Positions 18,545 to 27,926 are shown, counted from the stretch's first letter. The stretch is DNA of 60,738 nt from Acidobacteriaceae bacterium (GCA_030037545.1 JASHRF010000040.1:1-60738); one strand, 5' to 3'. Notes: generated by a model from the letters alone, not told the origin. Translations and numbers: made by a program.

Positions 18545-18574
18545 ATGACCACCCCCCTCCCCCCCGGGGGGTGA
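18545..18574 (+). CDS. Pro-rich mini-ORF (MTTPLPPGG)
   Basis: ATG-ACC-ACC-CCC-CTC-CCC-CCC-GGG-GGG-TGA codes a nine-residue peptide. GGAAAGGAA lies about eight bases upstream and is a good Shine-Dalgarno. The codons form a C-run/G-run palindrome at the end. Two other mini-ORFs with the same Pro-Gly design are at 30759-30815 and 48812-48865. Whether it is translated is unknown; it could also be a hairpin that happens to be open. Confidence 0.4.
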   Translation: MTTPLPPGG

Positions 18575-18786
18575 GGCAAATCACATTCGCAGCGGAAAGC
18601 GCAGTAAGTGCCATCAAATCAAGCATCTGCAAAGCAAGTTCGGCGGAATCAAATAGATAGCGCGAACTTTTGGAGGTAGGCCTTTGTTTTCAATTGTTTC
18701 CTCTCATCGCGGATCGGAAAAACCGGTGGGAGACTTGCGACGAGACGCGAAGGCTTCGCGAGAATGGGGCGCCGCAATAGCTTTAG

Positions 18787-18821
18787 CCGGCTGTGCGGAT
18801 CCTTTAGACCCGCACAGCCGG
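18787..18821 (-). terminator. Strong hairpin downstream of the BON-domain gene
   Basis: CCGGCTGTGCGG (18787-18798) and CCGCACAGCCGG (18810-18821) are a perfect 12-bp stem with an 11-base loop, 22 bases past the stop codon of the leftward gene at 18843. A U-run is weak, so termination strength is inferred from stem quality. Confidence 0.6.
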
Positions 18822-18842
18822 TCAGGAGACGGTGCTACTCAT

Positions 18843-20186
18843 TCAGCGCCAGTAGTAAACTCCGCCGACCATATAGTACGGGCGGTAGTAAACCGGCGGA
18901 TAACCGTATGCCGGATAGCCGTAGGGCGCGTAGTAGCCGTAAGGCGCATAGCCACGGCGGTAGAGATTGGGACCACCAGGATACAGGCCCTGCGCCAACC
19001 GCGCGGCTTCCTGCGGGCTTACCGGACTCACGGTGAGTGGCGCGGCCAGATGGAACGTGACCAGCGCCTCGGCGGGAATCCAGGCGCGCGGTCCTGGACT
19101 GGCCGCGGAAGCGGCGGTTCCGGCCGCAACGCCGGCCCCCGCGCCGATGGCGCAGCCCGCGCCGCGTCCTACCGCGCAGCCGATGATGGTGCCCAAAATC
19201 CCACCGCCTACGGCGTTGGTGGCTGTTTGGCCCGCCTTGTTGGGACTCTTTACCTTGAACTGGTCGCTCTGGATCGGGTAGTTCCTGCCGCCCAGGTCAA
19301 GCGAAGTGAGCGTCAGCGCCAGCTCGGAGTGGCCGGCCAGTTGCCCGGATCCGACCTTCTTTACCTCGGTCACCACGCCGTGCAGCGTGGCCCCCCGCGG
19401 AATGGCCAGAACTCCGCCCAACGTCACGTCCCGAATGAGAGTGAACTGCACCGGCGTGCCGTCGGTCGCCTTTTTGCTATCGACCGGCTCGGAGGTGCGC
19501 ACCTGCACCAGCGTGCCCTGCGGAACCGTGACCGGGCCGGTGGGCATCTGATAGGTCGGAGCAGGCTGGCCGTAGCCATTCTGCGGCTGTTGACCGTAAC
19601 CATATTGCGGCTGCCCGTACTGCGGCGGGGGAGGCGGATACGGCGAATACTGCGGCCGCACCGGAGGATACGGCTGCGGATACTGGTTGGGCGGCGGTGC
19701 CGGAGCTGTATTGGCCTGGCCGTTGTCAGGTGGCATCGGCTCGTTCTGGGGCGGAGCCTGCGTCTCGTCGGGCGCCGGCTCTGTGTTCTGGTCGTCGGGC
19801 AGTCCCTGCGCCTGGGCCGCCGCTTCTGGGTTGCCGATGGTCAGGTTGTTCTGGACCTTGGTCACGCCCGGTACCTGGGAAGCGATGGAGCCCGCCAGGT
19901 CCTTCGACGCCTGGCTCGAAACCGTGCCCGAGAGTGTGACCTCGCCTTGAATGGTCGCGGCCGTAATCAGGTCGTTCTTGAGCGCCTGCGACGCGTCGAG
20001 AGCGTGTACCACGTCCATCTCAATTTGCCCGTCGGTGCGCTGTGCGGAAGCAGGAGCCGCACCAGAAGACTGGTCCTGCGCCTGGCCACCTGCATCCTGG
20101 GCCGCGGCGCCGCTGGCGCAGAACGCCACAAGGCCAAACCCCACCATGATTTGCGGAAAGAATTTCTTCAAAATCCGACGATTCAT
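18843..20186 (-). CDS. Secreted BON-domain protein with Pro/Gln/Tyr-rich linker and glycine-zipper region
   Basis: A 447-residue envelope protein. A signal peptide (about 1-29, ending CASGAAAQ) is followed by a BON domain (about 50-120; DGQIEMDVVHALDASQAL and VTLSGTVSSQASKDLAGSI), a lipid- or envelope-associated module. Next is a long linker (about 125-215) rich in Pro, Gln, Tyr and Gly. A beta-rich domain (about 220-310) carries GTLVQVRTSEPVDSKKATDG and AIPRGATLHGVVTEV, as in other acidobacterial cell-wall proteins. A glycine-rich stretch (GGGILGTIIGCAVGRGAG) resembles a glycine zipper, and the C-terminus is very Tyr-rich (YGYYAPYGYPAYGYPP). The long open frame on the opposite strand is a shadow. 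It stands alone, with a strong terminator after it. Confidence 0.82.
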   Translation of the reverse strand: MNRRILKKFFPQIMVGFGLVAFCASGAAAQDAGGQAQDQSSGAAPASAQRTDGQIEMDVVHALDASQALKNDLITAATIQGEVTLSGTVSSQASKDLAGSIASQVPGVTKVQNNLTIGNPEAAAQAQGLPDDQNTEPAPDETQAPPQNEPMPPDNGQANTAPAPPPNQYPQPYPPVRPQYSPYPPPPPQYGQPQYGYGQQPQNGYGQPAPTYQMPTGPVTVPQGTLVQVRTSEPVDSKKATDGTPVQFTLIRDVTLGGVLAIPRGATLHGVVTEVKKVGSGQLAGHSELALTLTSLDLGGRNYPIQSDQFKVKSPNKAGQTATNAVGGGILGTIIGCAVGRGAGCAIGAGAGVAAGTAASAASPGPRAWIPAEALVTFHLAAPLTVSPVSPQEAARLAQGLYPGGPNLYRRGYAPYGYYAPYGYPAYGYPPVYYRPYYMVGGVYYWR

Positions 20187-20556
20187 TGCCTTTTCTCCCC
20201 GATCTTTCTATTTCTCGGCCGCCTGAGTAAAGGTCGCAAGCGGGAACCAAATCCTTCCAACTGGATGCTGCCGATTTCTCTTCGGTTTAGACGATTTTCG
20301 GCAGAACCTGTCACATCCGTTGAAAACCCGGCGAACGGGAAAAAGTTCCGCGCCCGATCCCGAAGTTTGACACAGCTAAGCGGCAGATTCAATAGGGGCG
20401 GAGGGTCGCGCGTTGCCGTGATCGATCAACCCGCTTCCGGGCTTGGTTTGCGCTGATTTGCGATCGGGCGCCGTGCCCGGAGCGGCCCATAGCCGGGCCG
20501 GCTCGAGGTGAAGAGATTCCCGCCAAGCACTGAGGCCGGCTGATAGCGAAAGTCCG
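20187..20556. other. Spacer without recognised features
   Basis: About 370 bases between two leftward genes, downstream of pgi and upstream of the BON-domain gene, so it carries the latter's promoter. I could not identify a reliable promoter or terminator. A GGCAGATT..TTGACA-like stretch near 20367 points the wrong way and was not used. Confidence 0.4.
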
Positions 20557-22281
20557 TTAGCGGATGGCCTGGTACTGGAGCGCGTGATCCACGGCCTTGC
20601 TCAGCTTGGCCAGGCCGGCGGCCACGTCGCGGCCCAGGTGCACGCGCAGTGCGCGCCGTCCGCGCGACTCCAGCACAGCCAGGTCGCCGGCTGCCTGCGC
20701 GTCGATCACCACTCCGAAACTGTACTTCTGCCCCGGAATCGGCAGATCGATCTCGTGGTCCGCGGTGAGTTGCAGAAACACTCCGGTGTTCGGTCCGCCC
20801 TTGTAATCCTGCCCGGTGGAGTGCAGAAAGCGCGGGCCGAAGCCCATGCACGTGGCCACGCGCTTCATGTCGCGAATGCGATGCCGGAAGGCCTGAATTA
20901 CCGCCTCGTGTTCGGCGAACATGGGCAGGAAAGCGAGGATGGCAAAATAATCGCCGGTATGGAGTTGGCTGAGATGGTCGCGCAGGTACGTGCCCAGGCT
21001 CGCGCCCGGCCCAGCGCTCTTGAGCCGCGCCGCGTATTCGTCTGAAGCAAACAGCAACAGGTCTTCGCCGGCGAAGATCGGCTTGCGATATGCTAAGCGC
21101 CCGGTCTGCTCATATTCGGTGGTGAGCTTGCGAGTTTCGATTTTGGCCGCTTCCACGTCCGGCTGGTCAAAGGGATTGATACCCATTACCGAGCCGGCCA
21201 CCGCGGTCGCAATCTCCCACGAGAAAAACTCCCCGAAGATTTCGTAGAGGTTTGAAATTTCAATGTGGACCACCGGATGTCCGGCGTCTTCGAGAGCGGC
21301 AACGGCGCGGTCCTGGCTGGCGTCGGCGGCGTCCGTCAGGCGCACATAGGCAAAGACGCGGTCGTGGCCGTAAACAGCGGGCGCGCCGATCGGCTCGCGG
21401 TCCACGGGCGTAATGCCCTTGCCCAGTTTGCCGGTCGATTCCGCGATCAACTGCTCCAGCCACGCGCCCAGGTCGTAAATTTCCGGCGAGGTAAAGAAGG
21501 TGAGCTTGTTGCGTCCGGCGTTGTGGGCCACGCCCAGGAGCAGCCCCAGTTGCACGGCCGGGTTGTCGGCGAGAGGGTTCTTGGCTGAATCGACAGCCTT
21601 GGCCGCTTCCGCGAGCAGGCGTGCAACGTCAAGCCCAGCCACGGTTGCCGCCACTACGCCGAAGTTGGAGAGCGCCGAATAGCGCCCGCCGATTTGCGGA
21701 TCGCCGTAGAAGATGTGGCGGAATCCGTCGCCCTTGGCCACCTGCTCCATTTTGGAGCCTGGATCGGTGATAGCAATGAAATGGCTGCCTGCCAGTTCGG
21801 TGCCCACCGCCTTTCTCATCTCTTCGAAGAAATACTGCTTCAGGATGTTGGGCTCGAGCGTCGACCCCGATTTGCTGGCCACGATCACGATGCTCTTCTT
21901 GAGGTCCACTCTGTTGCGAATGGACTTGATCTGCGCGGGGTCGGTGGTATCGACGATTTGCAGCGCGGGGAATCCGGGTTGGCGGCCGAAGGTGACGGAT
22001 AGAACCTCGGGACAAAGGCTCGATCCGCCCATGCCCAGCAGCAGCGCAGATTCAAAGCCCGCGCTTTTTACGTCGTTGGCAAGCGCCGTGAAAGCGTCCA
22101 GGTCCTTTTGCTGCCGGGCGACAATATCCGTCCAGCCCAGCCAGTTCTCCTCGCCGCTGCGCGTCCACAGCGCGGGATCTTTCTGCCACAGGCGGTCGAT
22201 CTTGTGATTGGTGGTCCAATCGGCGGCGGCTGCATCGTATGCGCCGCGAAGCTGCTGGGGGATCGCAAATCGAGTATTCAT
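20557..22281 (-). CDS. pgi: Glucose-6-phosphate isomerase (Tal-Pgi fusion-type PGI domain)
   Basis: Interconverts glucose-6-phosphate and fructose-6-phosphate. The start is ATG at 22281, one codon inside an open GTG. At 574 residues it has SIS-fold phosphosugar motifs: LLGMGGSSLCPEV and VIVASKSGSTLEPN early, then HIEISNLYEIFGEFFSW and GINPFDQPDVEAAK. The sequence style, with KIDRLWQKDPALW near the N-terminus, matches the C-terminal half of bifunctional transaldolase/PGI proteins better than E. coli Pgi. No transaldolase is fused or adjacent. This suggests a lineage in which the two halves are separate. Confidence 0.9.
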   Translation of the reverse strand: MNTRFAIPQQLRGAYDAAAADWTTNHKIDRLWQKDPALWTRSGEENWLGWTDIVARQQKDLDAFTALANDVKSAGFESALLLGMGGSSLCPEVLSVTFGRQPGFPALQIVDTTDPAQIKSIRNRVDLKKSIVIVASKSGSTLEPNILKQYFFEEMRKAVGTELAGSHFIAITDPGSKMEQVAKGDGFRHIFYGDPQIGGRYSALSNFGVVAATVAGLDVARLLAEAAKAVDSAKNPLADNPAVQLGLLLGVAHNAGRNKLTFFTSPEIYDLGAWLEQLIAESTGKLGKGITPVDREPIGAPAVYGHDRVFAYVRLTDAADASQDRAVAALEDAGHPVVHIEISNLYEIFGEFFSWEIATAVAGSVMGINPFDQPDVEAAKIETRKLTTEYEQTGRLAYRKPIFAGEDLLLFASDEYAARLKSAGPGASLGTYLRDHLSQLHTGDYFAILAFLPMFAEHEAVIQAFRHRIRDMKRVATCMGFGPRFLHSTGQDYKGGPNTGVFLQLTADHEIDLPIPGQKYSFGVVIDAQAAGDLAVLESRGRRALRVHLGRDVAAGLAKLSKAVDHALQYQAIR

Positions 22282-22459
22282 CACGCCTTAGATTGTGCAT
22301 CAACTCGCCAGGTTGCGAAAACCGGTGGAAATCCCTGGCTGGCGGAACAAAAACGAAGCGCGCTGGCCGGACGAACCAAGCGCCGCCCCGGAAGGTCCCG
22401 CCGCTCACAGCCGGCTCGATCGATGCCGGCGGGGCGATGCCGTATTCAGCACCGCTGAT

Positions 22460-23917
22460 TCATCCCTTGCAGAGGTAGGTGCGGGAAAGGCGGTCGTGCC
22501 AGCTCAGGTGGTCGTCGTCGAAGAGCGACCAGGCTAAACCGAGGCCGGCCGGCAATACCGAGACCAGCAGAGCCGCCAGACGCCGATAGCGCTCGGCGCG
22601 CGCCGGAACGTGGCCCTCGAACGTGGTCAGGCGAATGCCCGCATATTTCATGCCCGGCGTGGCGCGGCCGAGGGTGAAGAAGAGCGCTTCGTAAAGGGCA
22701 GCCGCGACCAGAAACGCCGCACCCATACCGATCTCGATGGCGTGCAAGCCGGGCAGAGCGCGGGCGCGGCTCAAAGCCATGATGGCCGCAGCCAGCAGGG
22801 AACCGGCAACCAGAGTGCCGTCGACGACCAGCGCCAACAGCCGCTGCACGGCGGGCGCGGATTTGAGCGCGGGAACCCGCGCCGTCTGGGGCGCCGGATC
22901 GGCGAGAGTTTCGGCGGATTCATGGCCGGGGAGCGGCTCCAGTTCCACGCCGCGCCAGGCGGGTGCGGTCCAGGCCGAAGCGGTCAAGGCCTGCGCCGGC
23001 TCCGGCGTGGATTCGACTGCCGGGTCGGCGGAGAGGGAAACCGGATCGATCTCGAAGATGCTCAACTGCATGGCGGCTGTGGGATGAGGACTCTCGGCAA
23101 GCCGCGGGCGTGCTTTGCGCTTGGCCACCAGCTCGCGCGGAAATTCGATGACGATCCCCGGAATCGGCTGCGGCTCGACCAGTTCAGGTTCGGCCAGTTC
23201 AATTAGGCCAAGTTCTGGCTGGTCGGGTTCGGCGGCTGCAGGCCGCCACCAGCCTTCCTCGCCCGTTGAAAAGACATCTTGGCCGCGGCAGGCGCGCGTT
23301 TTGACGGGTTCGACCGGACGCAATTGCAGTTCCGCGTCCCAGCGAACCGAGACGGACTGGCCGGAAGCAACAGGCGCAGGACTGGCTGCGGCTCCAGGGT
23401 GGACAATTCTCGGATCCGGGGCTTCACGCAAAACTGGATGCGGGTCCGGTTGCCAGTCGAAGAATTCGTCGGATAGCCGGAATTCGTCGACGGATGGCGG
23501 CGCAGCAACAGGAGCAGGCCTCAAATTAACGGCAGACTCAAAGCGACGCTTCGGCCCCGCATCATGAACGGGCCCATGGACCGGCTCAAGCACTGGCCGC
23601 GGGCCATGGGCGGCTTCAATGCCATCCAGAACGGATTGCGCGGCGGCCTGCGCGTGCAGGGCGGCACGGGAGGCAGCTTCGGCGGCGCGCAAAGCCGCAC
23701 GGGCCTCCGTGGCCAGCATCTCGTTGTAACTGGGTGCGTTGGCATAGCGCGCAGCCACCCGGGCCGCGGCTTCCATGGCACGGCGGCTGGCGTTGTGCTG
23801 GGATTCCGGGTGCGCTTTCGGCTCAGGCGCCGGTCCGCCCTTGCGGCCGCGATGCTCGGCGAGGCGGCGGTTCACTTCCTGCTTCCACGCTGGGGAAATT
23901 TGTGCGGATGTGCTCAA
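22460..23917 (-). CDS. RDD family membrane protein with a long Ala/Pro-rich N-terminal region
   Basis: A protein of about 485 residues whose C-terminal 150 residues are an RDD membrane domain: VQRLLALVVDGTLVAGSLL, FFTLGRATPGMKYAGIRL and SLFDDDHLSWHDRLSRTYL, with the Arg/Asp/Asp pattern and three helices. The N-terminal 320 or so residues are low-complexity and cytoplasmic (ARAALRAAEAASRAALHAQ and Glu/Pro-rich runs). The start is uncertain: TTG at 23917 begins LSTSAQISPAWKQEVNRRL, which is where the conserved sequence begins; the frame is open to 24178. RDD proteins often act in transport or membrane stress, with no assigned chemistry here. It diverges from lptD. Confidence 0.72.
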   Translation of the reverse strand: MSTSAQISPAWKQEVNRRLAEHRGRKGGPAPEPKAHPESQHNASRRAMEAAARVAARYANAPSYNEMLATEARAALRAAEAASRAALHAQAAAQSVLDGIEAAHGPRPVLEPVHGPVHDAGPKRRFESAVNLRPAPVAAPPSVDEFRLSDEFFDWQPDPHPVLREAPDPRIVHPGAAASPAPVASGQSVSVRWDAELQLRPVEPVKTRACRGQDVFSTGEEGWWRPAAAEPDQPELGLIELAEPELVEPQPIPGIVIEFPRELVAKRKARPRLAESPHPTAAMQLSIFEIDPVSLSADPAVESTPEPAQALTASAWTAPAWRGVELEPLPGHESAETLADPAPQTARVPALKSAPAVQRLLALVVDGTLVAGSLLAAAIMALSRARALPGLHAIEIGMGAAFLVAAALYEALFFTLGRATPGMKYAGIRLTTFEGHVPARAERYRRLAALLVSVLPAGLGLAWSLFDDDHLSWHDRLSRTYLCKG

Positions 23918-24201
23918 GGCTTTTTGATTCCCTTTCCCATGCGGCAATGCTCGCTGGCCCTCGCCGCTGATAGAGTCCGCAAGCGGGCAAGCGAATGCCG
24001 GCGCGCGGAGATTGACACCACTGGGAAAGGAGAATTCGCGGAGAATACAACGGGGCGCGTCAAGATGCCGTACAGGAAGGCAAGGCGCGCCGAGGCGCAA
24101 CGCCTCGACGCGGTCTGTACGCTTGCGCAGCGTGACGCTAACCCGGGGTTTGCTGTTGCCAGAGCGCGCGGAGCGCAATCTTCAAGCAGGCCGGTTTTGC
24201 T

Positions 24202-26805
24202 ATGCTGAGCCTACCGGACCGGGCTTGGATGCGTCCTCGTACTATAGTATTTATCACGCTGCTCGCGCTCTGTCACCTGCAGGTTGGCGGGCAGACACCC
24301 GGGTCGGTATTGACCAAGGCGTTACCTCCGTCAGCGTCCCAGCCAACGGCTGGCACTGCAGCGAGCCATCTCGATCTTTCCCAATCCGCACTTCCCGATG
24401 ACCCGGGCCAGGAGATTCTGCCCGTGGCACAGCCCCAGCCCGCGCCCGTTACCGGAACCCCGGTAGTATGGCAGGCGGATCAACAGGACTGGGTGGGCGA
24501 CATCGTTACGCTTACCGGCAACGTGGTCTTCCACTATCGCGACTACATTCTGCGAGCTGACAAGGTCATCTACAACCGCAAGACCACGGAACTGGAGGCG
24601 GACGGACATCTGCAGGTGGCCGGAGGGCCGAACGATGTGCTCATCCACGCCACCAACGGCGATATGCGTCTCGACATGCACACGGCGCGTTTCTACAACG
24701 TAAACGGCACGCAGGGAGTGCGCACTGCCGGGCACACCGTGGTGTATTCGACCACCAATCCGCTCCGGTTTTCGGCGCGAGTAATGATCGAGGAAGGCGA
24801 GGGCCAATACAAGCTCATCGACGGCGCCATGACCAACTGCCGGATTCCCCATCCCGACTGGCAAATCATTGCCCATACCATCGCGCTGGACCATCAGCGT
24901 GCCTCCACGTCGAGCGCATTCTTCAAATTCCTTGGCATGCCCATCTTCTATCTGCCTTACCTGCGCCATGCCGTAGCCCAAGGCGACCGTGAGAGCGGGT
25001 TGCTGATCCCTGTCCTGAGCAACTCGTCGATCAAAGGCTACGTGGCCGGCGAGCAGGTGTACTGGGCCATCAATCGCAGTATGGACATGGTGGTGGGCTC
25101 GGAATATTACAGCAAGCGGGGCTGGGCGCCCAACGGCGACTTCCGCTACAAAGGCCCCGGCGCCGACCATCTGATTGCGCGCTGGAACGCGCTGCTCGAT
25201 CGCGGCGTCGAGGAATCGACGCCCACCGGCGAGGAATTGGTCAACCAGGGCGGCATAGACATTTTTACGGAGGGCATCAAAACCTTTTCACCTGAGACGC
25301 GCCTGGCCGGTACCGCTGAGTATCTTTCCAGCTACGTCTACCGGCTTATCTTTAACGACAACTACTCGCAGGCCACCAGTTCCGAGGTAAGCAGCGACGT
25401 CGCTCTCACGCATGCTAACAACGGATTTGTGCCTTCGGCAGCGCTGGACCGCTTTCAGACCTTCGCCAGCACCACGAAGGGCGACGAAGTGAAAATCCTG
25501 CACCTGCCCAACCTGCGCTACGACGTGCTCGACCGACCCCTGGGCAGTTCGCCGGCCTATTGGGGCATGGGTTCGTCGCTTGATTATCTGAGCCGCTCGG
25601 AGCCGAACTTCCACGCCCGCAACGTGGGCCGCTTCGATTTCTATCCGCACCTTTCGCTGCCCATCGAGGCCGGCGGATGGAACCTTGTTGCCGAAGGCGC
25701 GCTGCGCGATACGGAGTACAGCGACAGCCAGACCCCCATTCCCGGCCAATTCATACCGGCCATCAGTCACACACCCATCAACCGCATTGCGGCAGAAGCC
25801 AGCGTGGATATTCGCCCACCCGTTTTGGAGCGCGATTTTGATCTAGGCCATCTCCAACTGCGGCACGTGATTGAGCCCGAGCTTACTTACCGCTATGTGG
25901 GTGGAATCGGAACGCAGGCCCGCGACGTGCTCCTGTTCGACACCACAGACATCGTCACCGACACCAACCAGGTTGGCTATTCGCTGACGCAGCGGCTCTA
26001 CGCGCGCCCGCGGGATGGGCAGCCATGCGACCGGGAAGATTCCGGCAAAGTCGCCGCGGATGATGACGGTGCGGACGGCGGGGATGATACGGCCAAGCCG
26101 GGCGCGGACGCCAGCCTCTGCCCGGCCCCGGCGCGCGAATGGGCCAGTTGGCAGCTCGCGCAGAGCTTTTATATCGACCCTACCTTCGGCGGCGCGGTGG
26201 TTTCAGGAAGGAGAAACGTGTTTGAGTCAACGGTCGATCTTTCCGGAGTCGCGTTCCTCACTTCGCCGCGCAATCTCTCACCGCTGATCTCGCGAATGCG
26301 TTTTGAGGCCATCAACAATCTGCGCATCGAGTGGGATTTCGACTACGATCCCAGACTTGGCCAGATGAATGCCGACAATCTCTTCGCGGGCTATAGTTTC
26401 GGCCGCACCACCGTCGGCGTGGTCCACGCGCTGCTCAGCGCTGTGGACGAAAACACCAGCACTACGGGCACTAATTTCGTTCTGGGCACGCTCAAGAGCC
26501 AGGAGGTGCAGCCCTTTCTGGAGATTGGAAAACCGAGCGGCAAGGGCGCAAATCTGGCCTTCAACGGCGGTTATGACTTTGCCGAGCACACGCTGCAGTA
26601 TGCCGGGGTGGAAGGGGATTACAACTGGGATTGCTGTGGGCTCACTTTAGGTTACCGGAGTTTCGTATTGGGAACGGTGGGTACGGCCAGTGCCAATTAT
26701 CACGAGTGGCTCTACAGCTTTACGCTGGCCAACTTCGCTAACGTAGGCGATATCCGCCGCGCCAACTCGGTATTCCGCGACCCTACATTGCCGCCGCTGT
26801 ACTAG
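24202..26805 (+). CDS. lptD: LPS-assembly outer-membrane protein LptD
   Basis: Forms, with LptE, the outer-membrane translocon that places lipopolysaccharide on the cell surface. The 867-residue product has a signal peptide (MRPRTIVFITLLALCH; a start at 24229 is possible), an OstA/LptA-like periplasmic domain (about 90-220; WVGDIVTLTGNVVFHYRDY, LRADKVIYNRKTTELEADG), and a large beta-barrel domain to the C-terminus. Near the end is DCCGLTLGYRS, with the adjacent Cys pair used in LptD disulfides. It is followed by a DsbA-like thiol protein and a SurA-like chaperone, both known helpers of LptD maturation, so the three form a coherent envelope-assembly block. A Gly/Asp/Glu insertion (about 605-630) is unusual. 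Confidence 0.92.
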   Translation: MLSLPDRAWMRPRTIVFITLLALCHLQVGGQTPGSVLTKALPPSASQPTAGTAASHLDLSQSALPDDPGQEILPVAQPQPAPVTGTPVVWQADQQDWVGDIVTLTGNVVFHYRDYILRADKVIYNRKTTELEADGHLQVAGGPNDVLIHATNGDMRLDMHTARFYNVNGTQGVRTAGHTVVYSTTNPLRFSARVMIEEGEGQYKLIDGAMTNCRIPHPDWQIIAHTIALDHQRASTSSAFFKFLGMPIFYLPYLRHAVAQGDRESGLLIPVLSNSSIKGYVAGEQVYWAINRSMDMVVGSEYYSKRGWAPNGDFRYKGPGADHLIARWNALLDRGVEESTPTGEELVNQGGIDIFTEGIKTFSPETRLAGTAEYLSSYVYRLIFNDNYSQATSSEVSSDVALTHANNGFVPSAALDRFQTFASTTKGDEVKILHLPNLRYDVLDRPLGSSPAYWGMGSSLDYLSRSEPNFHARNVGRFDFYPHLSLPIEAGGWNLVAEGALRDTEYSDSQTPIPGQFIPAISHTPINRIAAEASVDIRPPVLERDFDLGHLQLRHVIEPELTYRYVGGIGTQARDVLLFDTTDIVTDTNQVGYSLTQRLYARPRDGQPCDREDSGKVAADDDGADGGDDTAKPGADASLCPAPAREWASWQLAQSFYIDPTFGGAVVSGRRNVFESTVDLSGVAFLTSPRNLSPLISRMRFEAINNLRIEWDFDYDPRLGQMNADNLFAGYSFGRTTVGVVHALLSAVDENTSTTGTNFVLGTLKSQEVQPFLEIGKPSGKGANLAFNGGYDFAEHTLQYAGVEGDYNWDCCGLTLGYRSFVLGTVGTASANYHEWLYSFTLANFANVGDIRRANSVFRDPTLPPLY

Positions 26806-26815
26806 AGGTAGCTAT

Positions 26816-26871
26816 CAGCCGTCAGTTAGCTCGTCTGCAGTTGTCAGCTGAGATCTGAAAGCTGACGGCTG
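26816..26871. repeat. Inverted pair CAGCCGTCAG/CTGACGGCTG in a CAGTT-rich stretch
   Basis: A perfect 10-bp inverted pair at 26816-26825 and 26862-26871 with a CAGTT/CAGCTG-rich loop, just after the lptD stop at 26805. It could be a terminator; the surrounding tandem short words also match the microrepeats at 32880, 36190, 39515 and 58000. Confidence 0.45.
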
Positions 26872-26984
26872 TTCCCGATTTCCTTCGACCGCTTTCCGCG
26901 TCAATTCCCTATGCCAGGAAATGGCGCCTTATCACGGCGTACGGCAACGGCGCTGGAGTATTCTTGCCGTAGAGGACAACCACA

Positions 26985-27926
26985 TTGCCGCATTTTCGCT
27001 TTTTGGCCGGATTGCTTGTTCTGGTCCTGGCCATTGGCTGCAAGGCCCAGAGCCCGCCGCCGGCGCTCAGCGCTACGCTCGAACGGCGCATCGAGGTGCA
27101 AGTTCGCTCCGAGTACCAACTTCCCTCCGACGTGGAGGTGAGCATTGGGGCGCGCACGCCCAGCCGGTTTACCGGGTACCAGACGCTGCCCATTACCATC
27201 TCGCGCGCCGGCAAATCGCAGGTGATCGATTTTCTGATCTCTGACGACAGCACCAAGCTGGTCCATATGGATACCATGGATCTGACCAAGACGCCCGCGG
27301 ACTCCATCGACATTACGGGGCGTCCGATCCGGGGCAATCCCGCGGCCAAGGTGACGATCGTCAACTTCGACGATCTGGAATGCCCGTATTGCGCGCGCAT
27401 GCACCAGGAACTCTTTCCGGCGACCATGGCGCACTACGGGAACCTGGTGCGGTTCATTTACAAAGATGACCCACTCACCGATCTGCACCCCTGGGCGATG
27501 CACGCCGCGGTGGACGCCAACTGCCTGGCGGCGCAAAGCGGCGACGTTTACTGGACCTACGTGGACTACCTGCACGGACACGGAGACGAGATCAGCGGCT
27601 CGGACCGGAATCTACAGAAGAGTTACGAGGCGCTGGATCGGGTTGCCCGCCAGGAGGCCACGCTGGGCAAGCTGGATACGGCAAAATTGGATGCCTGCCT
27701 TGCCAAGCAGGACCAGACGATTGTGCGCGCCTCGCAAAAAGAAGCCGACGCACTTAAGATCGACGGTACGCCGGCGCTGTTTGTGAACGGAGAGCGGATT
27801 GACGGCGCGGTGCCACGAGACCAGCTTTGGACGGTGATCGATCGTGCCCTGCGCGCTGAAGGCGAGCAACCGCCGCCAGCCACGCCCGCAGCCGCGCCGA
27901 AGCCGGCATCCGGAAACGGCAAATAG
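26985..27926 (+). CDS. DsbA-like thiol-disulfide lipoprotein
   Basis: A 313-residue periplasmic thioredoxin-fold protein, likely an oxidant or isomerase of disulfides. The start is TTG at 26985, with AGAGGA about seven bases upstream. The N-terminus has a lipobox (LVLVLAIGC), suggesting lipid attachment. Residues about 20-105 form a small domain of unknown function; the DsbA-type domain (about 107-280) has VTIVNFDDLECPYCARMH with a CPYC redox centre and cis-Pro region DGTPALFVNGE. It follows lptD (180 bases) and precedes a SurA-like gene, which fits a role in disulfide formation in LptD. The C-terminus is Pro/Ala-rich. Confidence 0.85.
   Translation: MPHFRFLAGLLVLVLAIGCKAQSPPPALSATLERRIEVQVRSEYQLPSDVEVSIGARTPSRFTGYQTLPITISRAGKSQVIDFLISDDSTKLVHMDTMDLTKTPADSIDITGRPIRGNPAAKVTIVNFDDLECPYCARMHQELFPATMAHYGNLVRFIYKDDPLTDLHPWAMHAAVDANCLAAQSGDVYWTYVDYLHGHGDEISGSDRNLQKSYEALDRVARQEATLGKLDTAKLDACLAKQDQTIVRASQKEADALKIDGTPALFVNGERIDGAVPRDQLWTVIDRALRAEGEQPPPATPAAAPKPASGNGK

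Larger units (their letters stand above)
18061..18842. other. Spacer of about 780 bases holding a Pro-rich mini-ORF and a terminator
   Basis: Contains the mini-ORF at 18545-18574 and the hairpin at 18787-18821. The stretch 18240-18540 has some long C- and G-poor tracts and a palindromic 'catggtcccgagaccat' at about 18353-18369. It could be transcribed as a leader for the mini-ORF. An open frame at 18243-18548 has no family features. Confidence 0.5.

Noticed and set aside
18243..18548. Open frame of 101 codons before the mini-ORF at 18545
   Set aside because: No domain or signal; Cys/His positions do not form a zinc motif. It could be the leader transcript of the mini-ORF rather than a gene.
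20367..20395. TTGACA-like word with a weak -10 in the spacer upstream of the BON gene
   Set aside because: It faces right, whereas both flanking genes are leftward, so it would make only antisense RNA of pgi. Single chance match.
18684..20456. A 590-codon open frame on the plus strand opposite the BON-domain gene
   Set aside because: It is Arg/Gly/Ala-rich with no domain, and mirrors the codon structure of the secreted BON-domain protein with its clear signal peptide. It is a GC-driven shadow.
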